NCBI GenBank assembly: GCA_903929885.1 | Contig: CAIYWI010000024.1 | Location: forward strand, 1 to 64,000 | Length of the DNA: 64,000 bases | Reading direction: 5' to 3' | Origin: an uncultured Phycisphaerales bacterium | GTDB taxonomy: Bacteria > Planctomycetota > Phycisphaerae > Phycisphaerales > UBA1924 | Shown: positions 44,401-53,347 of the stretch, piece after piece | Position numbering within the stretch: the stretch's first letter is position 1 | Layout: each line of letters starts with the position of its first letter | Notes under the pieces: model-generated | What the model saw: the letters and a program-made list of their open reading frames with translations, nothing else | Told to the model about the DNA's origin: nothing | Database searches by the model: none | Made by a program: the position numbers and the translations under genes

Positions 44401-44427
44401 AGGAGCCGGGCGAAGGGCCCGGCTCCT
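44401..44427 (-). terminator. hairpin after the flagellar sigma factor gene
   Basis: An 11-bp stem (AGGAGCCGGGC at 44401-44411 with its complement at 44417-44427) and a 5-base loop, between the sigma gene (-) and the dockerin gene (+), which end toward each other. On the - strand the stem is followed by GTCGTTTGA, a weak U-tract. It likely ends the long flagellar transcript. Confidence 0.6.
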
Positions 44428-44462
44428 GGTGCGATCATGATGATGTCAACCGAAGTCGACGC

Positions 44463-45341
44463 TCAGTCGACAGGCTCGAGTTCCTTCTCGCGGTGCTGCA
44501 TCTGGCTCTTGAGGCGGGCGAGGATGGAGGAGTGCATCTGGCTGACGCGCGACTCGGAGAGGTCGAGCGTGGCGCCGATTTCCTTCATCGTCATGCCCTC
44601 GTAGTAGTAGAGGACGACGATGAGGCGTTCGGCGCGGGAGAGACCCTTGGTGATGAGGTCCTTGAGGTCGCGGCGCTGGATGTCGGAGACGGGGTTGCAC
44701 TGACCGTCGTCCTTGACGACGTCGAGCTCGCGGATCTCGCGGCCGCCGCCGTCGCCGCCGCCGAAGCATCGCTGCGTGAGGCTGCGGGTCATGACGGCGG
44801 AGCTGTCGCGGCGGAGCTTGTCGAACTCCTCGTCGTCGACCTTGAGCATGTCGGCGACCTGCTCGTCGGTGGCGGGCTGGCCGGTGGCCTTCTCGATGGC
44901 CTGCCGGGCCTGCTCGACCTTGCTGGTGCGGCTGCGAACCAGTCGCGGCACCCAGTCCATCGAGCGGAGCTCGTCGAGGATCGCGCCGCGGATGCGGGGG
45001 GCGCAGTACGTCTCGAACTTGACCTTGCGGGAGAGATCGAAGGCGTCGATGGCGTCCATCAGGCCGAACAGGCCGGCGGACATGAGGTCCTCGATGTCGA
45101 CCTCGTCGGGAAGACGGGCGTAGATCCGCTCGGCGTTGTATCGCACGAGCGGAAGAAACTTCTCCATGAGGTAGTTGCGGGTGGCCTCGTCGGGCTTGGC
45201 CTGGTAGGTGACCCACAGATCGTTGATGGGAACGGCATCCAGCGGGGAGGGAGCCTTCGACGGCTCGGCATGACGCACCGCGAAGCGGTTGGACATGCGG
45301 GACGAACCCCCACGACGCGACGAACTCCTGATGCTCGACAT
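44463..45341 (-). CDS. fliA: FliA/WhiG-type flagellar sigma factor
   Basis: A sigma-28-family RNA polymerase subunit of 292 residues. Region 2 is LMEKFLPLVRYNAERIYARL with DVEIEDLMSAG-like sequence following (here DEVDIEDLMSAGLFGLMDAI). Region 3 is near VPRLVRSRTSKVEQA. Region 4 is the helix-turn-helix MTMKEIGATLDLSESRVSQM. It would direct late flagellar and chemotaxis promoters. The start ATG at 45341 has GGAG about 10 bases upstream; ATG 45296 is an alternative that drops 15 Ser/Arg-rich residues. It is the last gene of the flagellar cluster and has its own upstream region of about 420 bp. Confidence 0.9.
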   Translation of the reverse strand: MSSIRSSSRRGGSSRMSNRFAVRHAEPSKAPSPLDAVPINDLWVTYQAKPDEATRNYLMEKFLPLVRYNAERIYARLPDEVDIEDLMSAGLFGLMDAIDAFDLSRKVKFETYCAPRIRGAILDELRSMDWVPRLVRSRTSKVEQARQAIEKATGQPATDEQVADMLKVDDEEFDKLRRDSSAVMTRSLTQRCFGGGDGGGREIRELDVVKDDGQCNPVSDIQRRDLKDLITKGLSRAERLIVVLYYYEGMTMKEIGATLDLSESRVSQMHSSILARLKSQMQHREKELEPVD

Positions 45342-45763
45342 ATGGTCTGCTCCGTGACCCTGTTCGCCTCGGACACCGGCGAACCCGGCGACCTTCGGCG
45401 AATCCTGACGCTTCGGACGACTCCCTTCCAGGAACCGCCCCGTTCATGACGACCGGTTGCAGTGGCGATGCTCCGATCGCCGCTTCCGTTCGTCACCATT
45501 CGGGTTCGGGCACGAGCCCCGTTCCCGCTTGCTCGATTGCTCGCGACCTCGAAGGCATGCGAGACGATCGATCAAGTGCGACGCCGCTCATCCATGAGCA
45601 GGCCGGCGTGAGTATACATGAACCCGCGACGTCGCATATCCCCCGTCGAACGATTTTCCGGAAATATTTCCACTCCCCTGACCGGTGGAGCCGAGAGCGC
45701 ATCCACCTCTTTTCCACCATCGGTTCTCAAGTCGCGACGCGACGTCGTGCGCCGCTCGCGACA
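45342..45763 (-). promoter_or_regulatory. upstream region of the flagellar sigma factor gene with palindromes
   Basis: About 420 bp without a gene between the small membrane-protein gene and the sigma gene, both on the - strand. It contains the overlapping palindromes TTTCCGGAAA (45655-45664) and GGAAATATTTCC (45660-45671), and on the - strand a TATACT hexamer at 45616-45611 that could be a -10 box, with no clear -35. A separate promoter for the sigma gene, controlled from the palindromes, is likely. Confidence 0.45.
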
Positions 45764-46051
45764 TCATCCCTCATCCTGACGGATCTCGGGGATGGGCCTG
45801 GCCTTCTTGTAGTTGGCGACATGTTCGTCGAGCACGTGCGCGATGCACTTGGCGGCGCCATGACCCACGAGGTTGCAGACGATCATGGCGATGATGCTGC
45901 GCAAGACCACGTCGCCGGCGGGGTTGGAGGCCAGGAGCCCCGAGATCGCGGCCAGCGAGAAGCCGCACAACGCGAAGACGACGGCAATGACCCGACCCAG
46001 GTGCTGACTCGTCGACTCGTCGGCGGCCTGCTCTGGCGAAGACTTCTCCAC
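45764..46051 (-). CDS. small two-helix membrane protein in the flagellar cluster
   Basis: A 95-residue protein I do not recognise. It has two hydrophobic segments at about 21-40 (VIAVVFALCGFSLAAISGLL) and 47-66 (DVVLRSIIAMIVCNLVGHGA), with a charged cytoplasmic end KKARPIPEIRQDEG. It occupies the position between flhA and the flagellar sigma gene where flhF and flhG are often found. A role in flagellar assembly is possible by position only. Confidence 0.6.
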   Translation of the reverse strand: MEKSSPEQAADESTSQHLGRVIAVVFALCGFSLAAISGLLASNPAGDVVLRSIIAMIVCNLVGHGAAKCIAHVLDEHVANYKKARPIPEIRQDEG

Positions 46052-46414
46052 GTATCAGTTCCTCCGACGCGTGCGCCGCTCTCTTGACTCTTGCCTTCAA
46101 CCGATCATCCGCGGCCTGTTCGAGGGGCGGACCCGCAACTTGCCCTCATCGGTCGATCGAACGTCGCGTTTCAGGGAAATCCGGAGCGGCGCTCGTCATC
46201 GTCCGGGCCGATGACGATCTTGCGGGCGACGCGGACATTGACGATCGCAACGGCCGTGCCGCCCGCGCTCGCACGCGCGGGCCCGACCGGGGGATGCTCG
46301 CGACCGATCCGACCGGACGAGAGAGAATACCCGCGGGCGGCACGGATCCGCAGCGGGGCGAATTCCCTATTTGTCCCGCCGCGTCGTTCGGGCTTCGAGC
46401 GGCATCTCGCCGCG
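46052..46414 (-). other. intergenic region between flhA and the small membrane-protein gene
   Basis: 363 bp with no supported gene on either strand. It holds one small inverted repeat (CGTCATCG at 46194-46201 with its complement at 46209-46216) that could be an attenuator or weak terminator after flhA, and otherwise nothing I can name. Confidence 0.5.
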
Positions 46415-48607
46415 TCATGCCGCCACGCGCGGATCGACCGCCCGCTCGTCGACCGGCGGCATGACGAGCGCCACGGACTCGACGTCGATGCCGGAGACGA
46501 CCTCGTTGTATCCGAGGACGGCGACGGCGGGGAGATGCGGCTCGACGATCTGCCGCACGACGGCGCGAACCTGCGGCGAGGCGATGATGACAGGTTGATG
46601 GCCCGCGGCGATCGCAGGCGCGAGCGCGTCGACGATCTGTCGGGCGATTCGCGAGGCGATGCGGGCGGGCATGTTGACGGTGGTGCCCGCCGCGCCGCGA
46701 TCGACGAAGGAGGCGACGTGATCCTCGAGGGTGGGATCGAGCGTGACGCAGACGAGCCGGAGGGTTCCCTTCTCGCCGGGCGTCGCGTATTGCTGGCAGA
46801 TGCCTCGACGCAGCGCGTTGCGGACGTACTCGGTGAGCACCTCGAGGTCCTTGGTCTTGCCCCCCCACTCGGCGAGCGTCTCGAGAATGGTCTCGAGGTC
46901 GCGGATGGAGACGCGCTCCTTGAGGAGGTTCTGCAGGATCTTCTGGAGTTCGACGGGCTTGACGACGCCGGGGACGGTGTCCTCGACGAGCTTGGGCGCC
47001 TTCTGCTTGAGTTGCTCGAGCAGGTTGTTCACCTCGTCGCGCGTGAGCAGTTCGTCGGCGTGACGCCGCACGATCTCGGTGAGGTGGGTCGCCAGCACCT
47101 CGGTGGGCGCCACCACGGTGTAGTTGAGCGTCTCGGCGCGATCGCGCAGCTTGGGATCGATCCACCACGCGGCCAGGCCGAAGGCCGGCTCGCGCGTGGA
47201 TTCGCCCTCGATGGGACCGGCGGCGATGCCGGAGTCCATGGCCAGCAGTCCGCCGGGCCGCAGCGTGCCCGTCGACACCGGATTGCCACGAACCTTCACG
47301 CGATACTCGGTGGATGCGACGTGCACGTTGTCGCGAATGCGGACCGGAGGCATCACCAGGCCGATCTCGACGGCCAACTGGCGGCGGATGGCCGAGATCT
47401 TGTCGAGCAGGTCGCCCCCTCGAGCCTTGTCGACCAGCGGCACGAGCGAGTAGCCCACCTCGAGCTCGAGCGTGTCCACCTTGAGCAGCGACTCGATGGC
47501 CGGCGGCTCGGCGGCCGCGGCGGCGGCGGCGGCCTGTGCGGGATCGCCCGCGGCCCCCGGCGCCGCGTTGATCGTCGACTGCCTGATGGAGTACCCCAGC
47601 ACCGCAAGCGTCGCGGCGGTGATGAGCAGCGGGATGGTGGGCAGCGGCGTGAAGGAGAGCAGGACGAGGAAGCCGGCCGTGATGAAGAGGCCCTTGGGCT
47701 GACTGACGACCTGATCGGCCAGCTCGTCGCCGAGTTGGGCCTTGCTGCCCGAGCGGGTCACGATGAGGGCCGACGCGATCGAGATGACGAAGGACGGGAT
47801 CTGCGAGGAGAGACCGTCGCCGATGGTGAGCTTGGTGAAGACCGCCGCCGTCTGGCCGGCGTCCCAGCCGCGGGCGATGATGCCGACGGCGAAGCCGCCC
47901 ATGACGTTGACGGCGGTGATGATCAGACCCGCGACGGCGTCGCCCCGGACGAACTTGGAGGCGCCGTCCATGGCGCCGAAGAAGTCGGCCTCCTGGCTGA
48001 TGCGTTCGCGGCGGCGACGGGCCTCGGCCTCGGTGATGTTGCCGGCGCTGAGATCGGCGTCGATGGCCATCTGCTTGCCGGGCATGGCATCCAGGGTGAA
48101 GCGGGCGGCCACTTCGCTGATGCGGGTGGCGCCCTTGGTGATGACCATGAACTGGACGATGACCAGGATGAGGAAGATGACGATGCCGACGAACAGCGAG
48201 GAGCCGGCGACAAAGTCGCCGAACGCCATGATCACGTGCCCCGCGACGCTCGCGGCCTCCTCGGGAGTGCTGGCGTCGGCGGTGAGGATGAGCCGGGTGG
48301 AGGCGACGTTGAGGACGAGCCGGAAGAGCGTCGTGGCCAGCAGCAACGAGGGGAAGACGGAGAAGTCGAGCGGATGGTCCATGTAGATGGTCGTCATCAG
48401 GATGATGATCGACAGGGCGATGTTGAGCGCGATGAAGACGTCCATCACCAGCGGCGGGACGGGCACGAGCAGCACGACCATCATCGCCACGAAGCTGATG
48501 GGGACGATGTAGCCGCGGTACTTGCGGAGGCGCAGGATCCACTCGGGGAGCACGAGGCCGCCTCGGGCGACGGGGAGGGTCTGGGGTGATGCGGCGGCGG
48601 TGCTCAT
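46415..48607 (-). CDS. flhA: flagellar export gate protein FlhA
   Basis: Membrane gate of the flagellar type III export apparatus, 730 residues. The first half has about eight membrane helices. PLDFSVFPSLLLATTLFRL and the FHIPEP-type loop region (FTLDAMPGKQMAIDADLSAG) are typical. The second half is the cytoplasmic platform domain (DPQAAAAA linker, then LELEVGYSLVPLVD). It accepts chaperone-cargo complexes and couples export to the proton gradient. It is followed by the small membrane-protein gene and preceded by flhB with 28 bp between them. Confidence 0.95.
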   Translation of the reverse strand: MSTAAASPQTLPVARGGLVLPEWILRLRKYRGYIVPISFVAMMVVLLVPVPPLVMDVFIALNIALSIIILMTTIYMDHPLDFSVFPSLLLATTLFRLVLNVASTRLILTADASTPEEAASVAGHVIMAFGDFVAGSSLFVGIVIFLILVIVQFMVITKGATRISEVAARFTLDAMPGKQMAIDADLSAGNITEAEARRRRERISQEADFFGAMDGASKFVRGDAVAGLIITAVNVMGGFAVGIIARGWDAGQTAAVFTKLTIGDGLSSQIPSFVISIASALIVTRSGSKAQLGDELADQVVSQPKGLFITAGFLVLLSFTPLPTIPLLITAATLAVLGYSIRQSTINAAPGAAGDPAQAAAAAAAAEPPAIESLLKVDTLELEVGYSLVPLVDKARGGDLLDKISAIRRQLAVEIGLVMPPVRIRDNVHVASTEYRVKVRGNPVSTGTLRPGGLLAMDSGIAAGPIEGESTREPAFGLAAWWIDPKLRDRAETLNYTVVAPTEVLATHLTEIVRRHADELLTRDEVNNLLEQLKQKAPKLVEDTVPGVVKPVELQKILQNLLKERVSIRDLETILETLAEWGGKTKDLEVLTEYVRNALRRGICQQYATPGEKGTLRLVCVTLDPTLEDHVASFVDRGAAGTTVNMPARIASRIARQIVDALAPAIAAGHQPVIIASPQVRAVVRQIVEPHLPAVAVLGYNEVVSGIDVESVALVMPPVDERAVDPRVAA

Positions 48608-48635
48608 GGTCGGGTCCGTGGGAGGCTAGCGAGGA

Positions 48636-49745
48636 TCAGGCGGCGGAAGGCGCGGGCTCGGTCGACGATGCGGTCGCGGCGTTGGCCGCGGCGGCCTCCC
48701 GATCGAGGCGATAGACGAAGGCGAGGACCTCGGCGACGGCCTCGTAGTAGCGTGGATGGATCTGCTCGCCCACGTCGACGTGTCGATAGAGCGCGCGGGC
48801 GAGGGGCGGGCGTTCGAGGATCGGCACGCCGTGAGCCCTGGCGATGTGGCGGATGGACATGGCCAGTTCGTCGGCGCCCTTGGCGACCACGCGCGGCGCG
48901 TCCATGCTGGCGGGGTCGTAGGCGATGGCCACCGAGAAGTGGGTCGGGTTGGTGACGACGACATCCGCCTTGGGCACGGCCGCGCCGATGCGTTGACGGA
49001 TGATCTCGCGGGCCATGCGGAATCGCTTGCCCTTGATCTGCGGGTCGCCCTCCATGCTGCGGCGCTCGTCCTTGACTTCCTGCTTGGTCATCTTGAGGCC
49101 CTGCAGGTGGTTCCACTTCTGGAAGAGGAAGTCCGCCGCGCCCATCACCAGCATGATGACGAACAGCCACGCGGCCAGCTCGAGGGCCATGCGGCCGATC
49201 ATGCCCCACGCGGCCAGCGCGGTCAGCATGGGAAGCGAGGCGACCTCGCGGGCGACCGCGCTCAGGTACATCCAGCCGACGAGCGACACGACGACGAGCT
49301 TCACGGAGTTGACCACGGTCTTCCCGAGATTCTGCTTGTTGAAGAGGCGACCGACGCCATTGGCGGGGTTGAGCCGCTCGAACTTGGGCTGCAGCGCCGA
49401 GACGTTCCACAGGAAGCCGAACTGGACCACGTAGGCGAGGGCGGCGATGGCGCAGGCGATGAGCAGGAAGGGGACGGTGGCCGCGCCCATGTGGATGCCC
49501 GCGGCGCGGAGCAGTTCGAAGATGGACGACTCGTCGGGGCGCTCCTGGGCCGTGAGCGAGTCGCGCATGAGCACGAACGAGGCGCGGGCCATCGCCGCAC
49601 CGAAGACGAGCAGCAGGATGAACGCTCCGGTCAGCTCGATCGCCGCCGCGAGATCCTGGCTCTTGGCCACGTTGCCCTGGTTGCGGGCCTCGCTGAGGCG
49701 TCGCCCGGTGGGGTCCTCGGTCTTGTCGCCCATGTCATCGGCCAT
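48636..49745 (-). CDS. flhB: flagellar export switch protein FlhB
   Basis: Export-specificity switch of the flagellar apparatus, 369 residues. The N-terminus MADDMGDKTEDPTGRRLSEA is typical, four membrane helices lie in the first 210 residues, and the autocleavage site NPTH is at 266-269 (VVTNPTHFSVAIAY). Cleavage there changes export from hook to filament proteins, together with FliK. The start overlaps the end of fliR by 11 bp. The C-terminal extension (AAAANAATASS) is low complexity. Confidence 0.95.
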   Translation of the reverse strand: MADDMGDKTEDPTGRRLSEARNQGNVAKSQDLAAAIELTGAFILLLVFGAAMARASFVLMRDSLTAQERPDESSIFELLRAAGIHMGAATVPFLLIACAIAALAYVVQFGFLWNVSALQPKFERLNPANGVGRLFNKQNLGKTVVNSVKLVVVSLVGWMYLSAVAREVASLPMLTALAAWGMIGRMALELAAWLFVIMLVMGAADFLFQKWNHLQGLKMTKQEVKDERRSMEGDPQIKGKRFRMAREIIRQRIGAAVPKADVVVTNPTHFSVAIAYDPASMDAPRVVAKGADELAMSIRHIARAHGVPILERPPLARALYRHVDVGEQIHPRYYEAVAEVLAFVYRLDREAAAANAATASSTEPAPSAA

Positions 49746-50556
49746 CGGGAGCCCCTCCCCCGCCGCCGGCGGCGACCCAGGCCTGCGCGGTGCGGAGCGC
49801 GTCGTCCATGGCGCCGCCCGTGGCGTCGCCCACGGCGTAGATGCCGGCGATGAGCGCGCCGAGTCCGGCGAGGATCTTGAACGTGAAGCCCACGCTCATG
49901 ATGTTGATCTGGGGCATGGTCTTGCCGATCACGCCCAGCAGGATGGTCATGAGCAGCACGGCGCCCGAGACGGGCGTGGTGACCCGGATGGCCAATTCGA
50001 AGCCGCTGGTGAGGGCGCCGGCGATGACGTCGACGGGGAGCGAGCCGGGTTCGATGCCGCCGAGCGGGATGCTTCGGAACGAGTCGATCAGGCATGCGCC
50101 CAGGGCTTCGAGGCCGCCGCAGGCGAGGAAGCCGCCCAGGGCGATGGTGTAGAGCATCTGGCCCAGGACGTCGGAATCGGCGTCGGTGTCCGGGTTGTAG
50201 ACGCGGGCGAGGCCCAGGCCCATCTGCTGACCGGCGATCACGCCGCTCATCTCGAGACTGAGCATGGGGATCGCCGCGATGACGCCGACGACGAAGCCGA
50301 TGAGGGCCTCGCGCACGAGCAGCGGCGCGGCGCCGACGACGTCGATGGGAAGCAGGCCGGCGGGGATCTCGGGCGAGACGGTCGGATGCAGCGCGACGCC
50401 CATCATGAAGACCAGCAGCACCCGGAACCTCGCGGGCACCATGGTGCTGGCGAGCACCGGCGCGAAGATGAACAGGCCCGCCAGCCGGAAGACGGTGAGC
50501 AGGAAGGGGGCCAGCTGCGACAGCAGCTCGAGGATGGCGGGCGAGGTCTTCTCCAT
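49735..50556 (-). CDS. fliR: flagellar export gate protein FliR
   Basis: A 273-residue integral membrane component of the export gate core, with about six hydrophobic segments (FLLTVFRLAGLFIFAPVLAS, VFMMGVALHP, PLLVREALIGFVVGVIAAIP and others). FRLAGLFIFAPV and MSVGFTFKILAGLGAL are characteristic of the family. The ATG at 50556 starts MEKTSPAILELL; upstream in-frame residues are Arg-rich and do not fit. It sits between fliQ (23 bp) and flhB (11-bp overlap). Confidence 0.93.
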   Translation of the reverse strand: MEKTSPAILELLSQLAPFLLTVFRLAGLFIFAPVLASTMVPARFRVLLVFMMGVALHPTVSPEIPAGLLPIDVVGAAPLLVREALIGFVVGVIAAIPMLSLEMSGVIAGQQMGLGLARVYNPDTDADSDVLGQMLYTIALGGFLACGGLEALGACLIDSFRSIPLGGIEPGSLPVDVIAGALTSGFELAIRVTTPVSGAVLLMTILLGVIGKTMPQINIMSVGFTFKILAGLGALIAGIYAVGDATGGAMDDALRTAQAWVAAGGGGGAPDGR

Positions 50557-50579
50557 GGCGAGGCCGCGCGGACGCGGCG

Positions 50580-50834
50580 TCAAACGATGCGAAGGAGTTC
50601 TCCGGCGTACTCGACCAGGCGCTGCACGACCCACGGCAGGACGGCGATGGCCGCCCCCACCATCACGATGATCTTGGGAACCGTCGCCAGCGTCTGATCC
50701 TGGATGGAGGTGATCGATTGCAGCAGGCTGATCACCAGGCCCACGACGATGCCCGCGGCGAGGATCGGCGCGCCGATCTTGATCGACATCACCAACGCCG
50801 TCCGCACCATGTCGATCGTCATGTCGTCGAGCAT
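50580..50834 (-). CDS. fliQ: flagellar export gate protein FliQ
   Basis: An 84-residue protein of the usual length with two membrane helices (GAPILAAGIVVGLVISLLQS and IIVMVGAAIAVLPWVV). SITSIQDQTLATVPKI between them is the conserved FliQ loop. It forms the export gate helix assembly with FliP and FliR. It is 16 bp downstream of fliP and 23 bp upstream of fliR. Confidence 0.95.
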   Translation of the reverse strand: MLDDMTIDMVRTALVMSIKIGAPILAAGIVVGLVISLLQSITSIQDQTLATVPKIIVMVGAAIAVLPWVVQRLVEYAGELLRIV

Positions 50835-50850
50835 TCCGGGTCTCCTTGCG

Positions 50851-51774
50851 TCAGGCCAGCCAGGGGATCGATGGCAACGCCGCGGCGAGGTCGCCCCGCT
50901 GCGCGACGCTTCGCATCAGTCCCGCCACCACGAGCGTCCAGCCGTCCACCAGCACGAAGAGCAGGATCTTGAAGGGCAGGCTCACCATCACCGGCGGGAG
51001 CATCATCATGCCCATCGAGATCAGCATGGTGCTCACCACCATGTCGATCACCAGGAAGGGCAGGTACACCTTGAATCCGAGCAGGAAGGCCACCTTGAGC
51101 TCGCTGAGCATGTACGCGGGCACCAGCGTCAGCATGTCGACGTCCTCTCGCGTCAGCCGCTCGGGCTCGCTCACGTCCACCCCGCGGCGCGACAGGATCA
51201 TGTACACGCTCGACCAGTTGCCCGACGCGTCGATCTGATCGAACATGAAGTCGCGCATCGGCTGGCGGGCCTTGCTCCAGAGCTGGTCGTAGTCGCGGAT
51301 CTCCCCGCGACGCCACGGCTCGATCGCCTCGTCGTTGATGCGGTCGAGCGTGGGCGCCATCACCACCAGCGTGGTGAAGAGCGCCAGGGCGGTGATGATC
51401 TGCGGCGGAGGCACCGTCGCCGTGCCCAACGCCTGCTTGAGGATGCCCAGCACGATCAGGATCCTCGCGAAGCACGTCATCATCAGGATGATCGACGGCG
51501 CCAGCGAGATCACCGTCAGCACCAGCATGATGTTGAGGGCGGTGGACAGGCCCTCCCCTCGCCCCGGAGCCACCGCCTCGCCCGCAGCGGCCATCGACCG
51601 CAGCGGGTTCATCGACGAGGCCGGCGCAGGCGGGCCCATCAACGCGTTCTCGAGCGAGATCGTCGGCGGAGGCGCCGCGTCGTCGACCGGCGGCCCCACC
51701 ACGCGAGCGTGGGCCGAGAGGACCGGCGCCAACGAGGCCGCGATGATCAGGATCGCGCGAATCAGGCCGCTCAT
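50851..51774 (-). CDS. fliP: flagellar export gate protein FliP
   Basis: A 307-residue gate protein with a cleavable signal peptide (LIRAILIIAASLAPVLSAHA), a long Pro/Ala-rich mature leader (about residues 24-85), and then the core. ALNIMLVLTVISLAPSIILM starts the first core helix, and LVPAYMLSELKVAFLLGFKV and VDMLTLVPAYML are family hallmarks. It is longer than E. coli FliP (245) because of the leader. The start ATG overlaps the fliO stop (51771-51774). Confidence 0.95.
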   Translation of the reverse strand: MSGLIRAILIIAASLAPVLSAHARVVGPPVDDAAPPPTISLENALMGPPAPASSMNPLRSMAAAGEAVAPGRGEGLSTALNIMLVLTVISLAPSIILMMTCFARILIVLGILKQALGTATVPPPQIITALALFTTLVVMAPTLDRINDEAIEPWRRGEIRDYDQLWSKARQPMRDFMFDQIDASGNWSSVYMILSRRGVDVSEPERLTREDVDMLTLVPAYMLSELKVAFLLGFKVYLPFLVIDMVVSTMLISMGMMMLPPVMVSLPFKILLFVLVDGWTLVVAGLMRSVAQRGDLAAALPSIPWLA

Positions 51775-52628
51775 GCCGTGAACTCCCGGGTGGAGCGAGC
51801 GACCGGCGACGCGACCGGCGAGGGCGACGCCTGCAACGTCGCCAGGCGGGCCCGCAGCGTGCGAGCCGCGACCGAACCGTCCAGCGTCGCGGACTCGGGC
51901 GAGGGCGTCCGCTTCGCGGTCGTGGCACGCGTGGCCGACTCTGTCGCAGGCGCGACCGCCGAGGCGGGCGAGGGACGCGCGTCTCCGCCGAGGCGATCGA
52001 GCGCGCGTTCGAAGAGTCGACCGGGCGCGTCGCGGTCGGCCGTCTTGGCCACCAGCGACGCGACGTCGGCGGGATCGGTGATCTCGGTGAGCGTCTCCAT
52101 GCGATGCCCCCCTCGACCGCCGGTTTGGCTCACGAGCAGCACGCGACGATCGACCTTGATGAGCACCAGCAAGCCGTGACGCGAAACGGGGTAGCGACCC
52201 AGCACCTCCAGCACGCCGCTGGGCGCACGGCCTCGAGGGCCCAACGCCCCCATCAACCCCGCGGCGGGCGCGAAGCGACGCACCAGCGAGCCGACGATGA
52301 AAATGATCGCCACCACGCCGGCCAAGGCGAGCACCTGGTGAGCCCACGCCGGCATCGAACCCGGAGCGGTTCCGCCGCCGGAAGGCGTGTCGCCGGAAGC
52401 GATGGCGACGGGCGTCGGACCGGGCTTGCCCAGCGGACGCAGCGAATCGGGCGTCTTGGCGGCTGCCGGCGAGGCGATCGTCGCCTCGGCGGCGGGTTGG
52501 GTCGGACGGGACTCGGTCGCCTCGACGATGGGCGCGGGCGGCTCCTCGACGGTGGGACCGATGGGCGAGGCCGTGACGGGTCCGGCGAGGGCGGCGCAGA
52601 GCGCGATGATCGTGGCGATTCGTGGCAT
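51771..52628 (-). CDS. fliO: flagellar export apparatus protein FliO
   Basis: A 285-residue protein that helps FliP assemble. It has a signal peptide (TIIALCAALAGPVTA), a long Pro/Ala/Thr linker, one membrane helix at about 96-117 (VLALAGVVAIIFIVGSLVRR) and then a small cytoplasmic domain (LEVLGRYPVSRHGLLVLIKV) that is the FliO core, ended by a low-complexity tail. FliO is always poorly conserved; the call rests on the core motif LLVLIKVDRRVLLVSQT and the position before fliP, with a 4-bp overlap. Confidence 0.85.
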   Translation of the reverse strand: MPRIATIIALCAALAGPVTASPIGPTVEEPPAPIVEATESRPTQPAAEATIASPAAAKTPDSLRPLGKPGPTPVAIASGDTPSGGGTAPGSMPAWAHQVLALAGVVAIIFIVGSLVRRFAPAAGLMGALGPRGRAPSGVLEVLGRYPVSRHGLLVLIKVDRRVLLVSQTGGRGGHRMETLTEITDPADVASLVAKTADRDAPGRLFERALDRLGGDARPSPASAVAPATESATRATTAKRTPSPESATLDGSVAARTLRARLATLQASPSPVASPVARSTREFTA

Positions 52629-52678
52629 GGGCCTTCCTGGCCTTTCGTCGTCGCGCCTCCGGCGCGAGTGCGTGCGTG

Positions 52679-53107
52679 TCAGGCGGCGACGGTCCCCTCG
52701 GCCGTGGGCGCGAGGATCTCGTTGATGCGGACGCAGAAGTTGTCGTTGAGCACGAGCACCTCGCCCCGGGCCACATGGCGGTCGTTGACGTACACGTCGA
52801 CGGGGTCGCCCGCGAGCTTGTCGAGCTCGACGATGGCGCCCGCGGCGAGCTTGAGCACGTCCTCGACGAGCAAGCGAGTGCGACCCAACTCGATCTTCAC
52901 GTTGAGGTTGACGTCGGAGAGCAGATCGATGGTGCGGGCCTGCTTGGCGACGGCCGTGGTGTCGAAGACGGGCATCTGGACCGCAGCCGCGCTGTCGTCC
53001 TTCGCCACCTCGGCCTTGGCGGCCGCACGAACCTGATCCACCATGTCGTTCACCTGCGTCTGGGCGTCGGCGAGCGCGTCTTCAGGGGAGGGCTGATCTT
53101 GGCTCAT
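52679..53107 (-). CDS. fliN: flagellar motor switch protein FliN
   Basis: A 142-residue switch-complex (C-ring) protein. A helical N-terminal extension (about 1-65) is followed by the surface-presentation-of-antigens-like domain: DLLSDVNLNVKIELGRTRL, VLKLAAGAIVELDKLAGDPV, ARGEVLVLNDNFCVRINEIL. The last two phrases are diagnostic. The start ATG at 53107 is the first that gives this layout. FliM, its usual partner, is not between this gene and fliL. Confidence 0.92.
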   Translation of the reverse strand: MSQDQPSPEDALADAQTQVNDMVDQVRAAAKAEVAKDDSAAAVQMPVFDTTAVAKQARTIDLLSDVNLNVKIELGRTRLLVEDVLKLAAGAIVELDKLAGDPVDVYVNDRHVARGEVLVLNDNFCVRINEILAPTAEGTVAA

Positions 53108-53347
53108 GGCGTGGCGACTCCTGGGACGCGAGGCGGGGGCGTGTCCCTTGCAACGGACGCCTCCCCTGAACGTGGGGAAGACGATGCCGCCACCTCGCGA
53201 GCCATGCGTGCATCGGACGGCGATGGCCGCCATGGGCGAGAATTGCGCCCCGTGCGCATGGAGTCCGATAACAACACGCAAATTATGCCGCCTCGGGGCA
53301 CCGGTGAAGGGGATGCCGCCGCGAGCGAGAACCCGGGCCGCGGGCGA
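53108..53347 (-). promoter_or_regulatory. gap between fliL and fliN where fliM is usually found
   Basis: 240 bp without a supported gene. A lower-GC patch around 53268-53288 (for example CATAATTTGCGTGTTG on the - strand) could hold a promoter for fliN and the genes after it. No reading frame matching FliM is present on either strand. Confidence 0.4.

Noticed and set aside
46084-46464. Possible gene on the + strand between the small membrane-protein gene and flhA
   Set aside because: Arg-rich composition, no ribosome-binding site, and it runs into the end of flhA on the opposite strand.
53104-53301. Short open frame on the - strand in the fliL-fliN gap
   Set aside because: 65 residues, Arg/Pro/Ser-rich, and no resemblance to any part of FliM.
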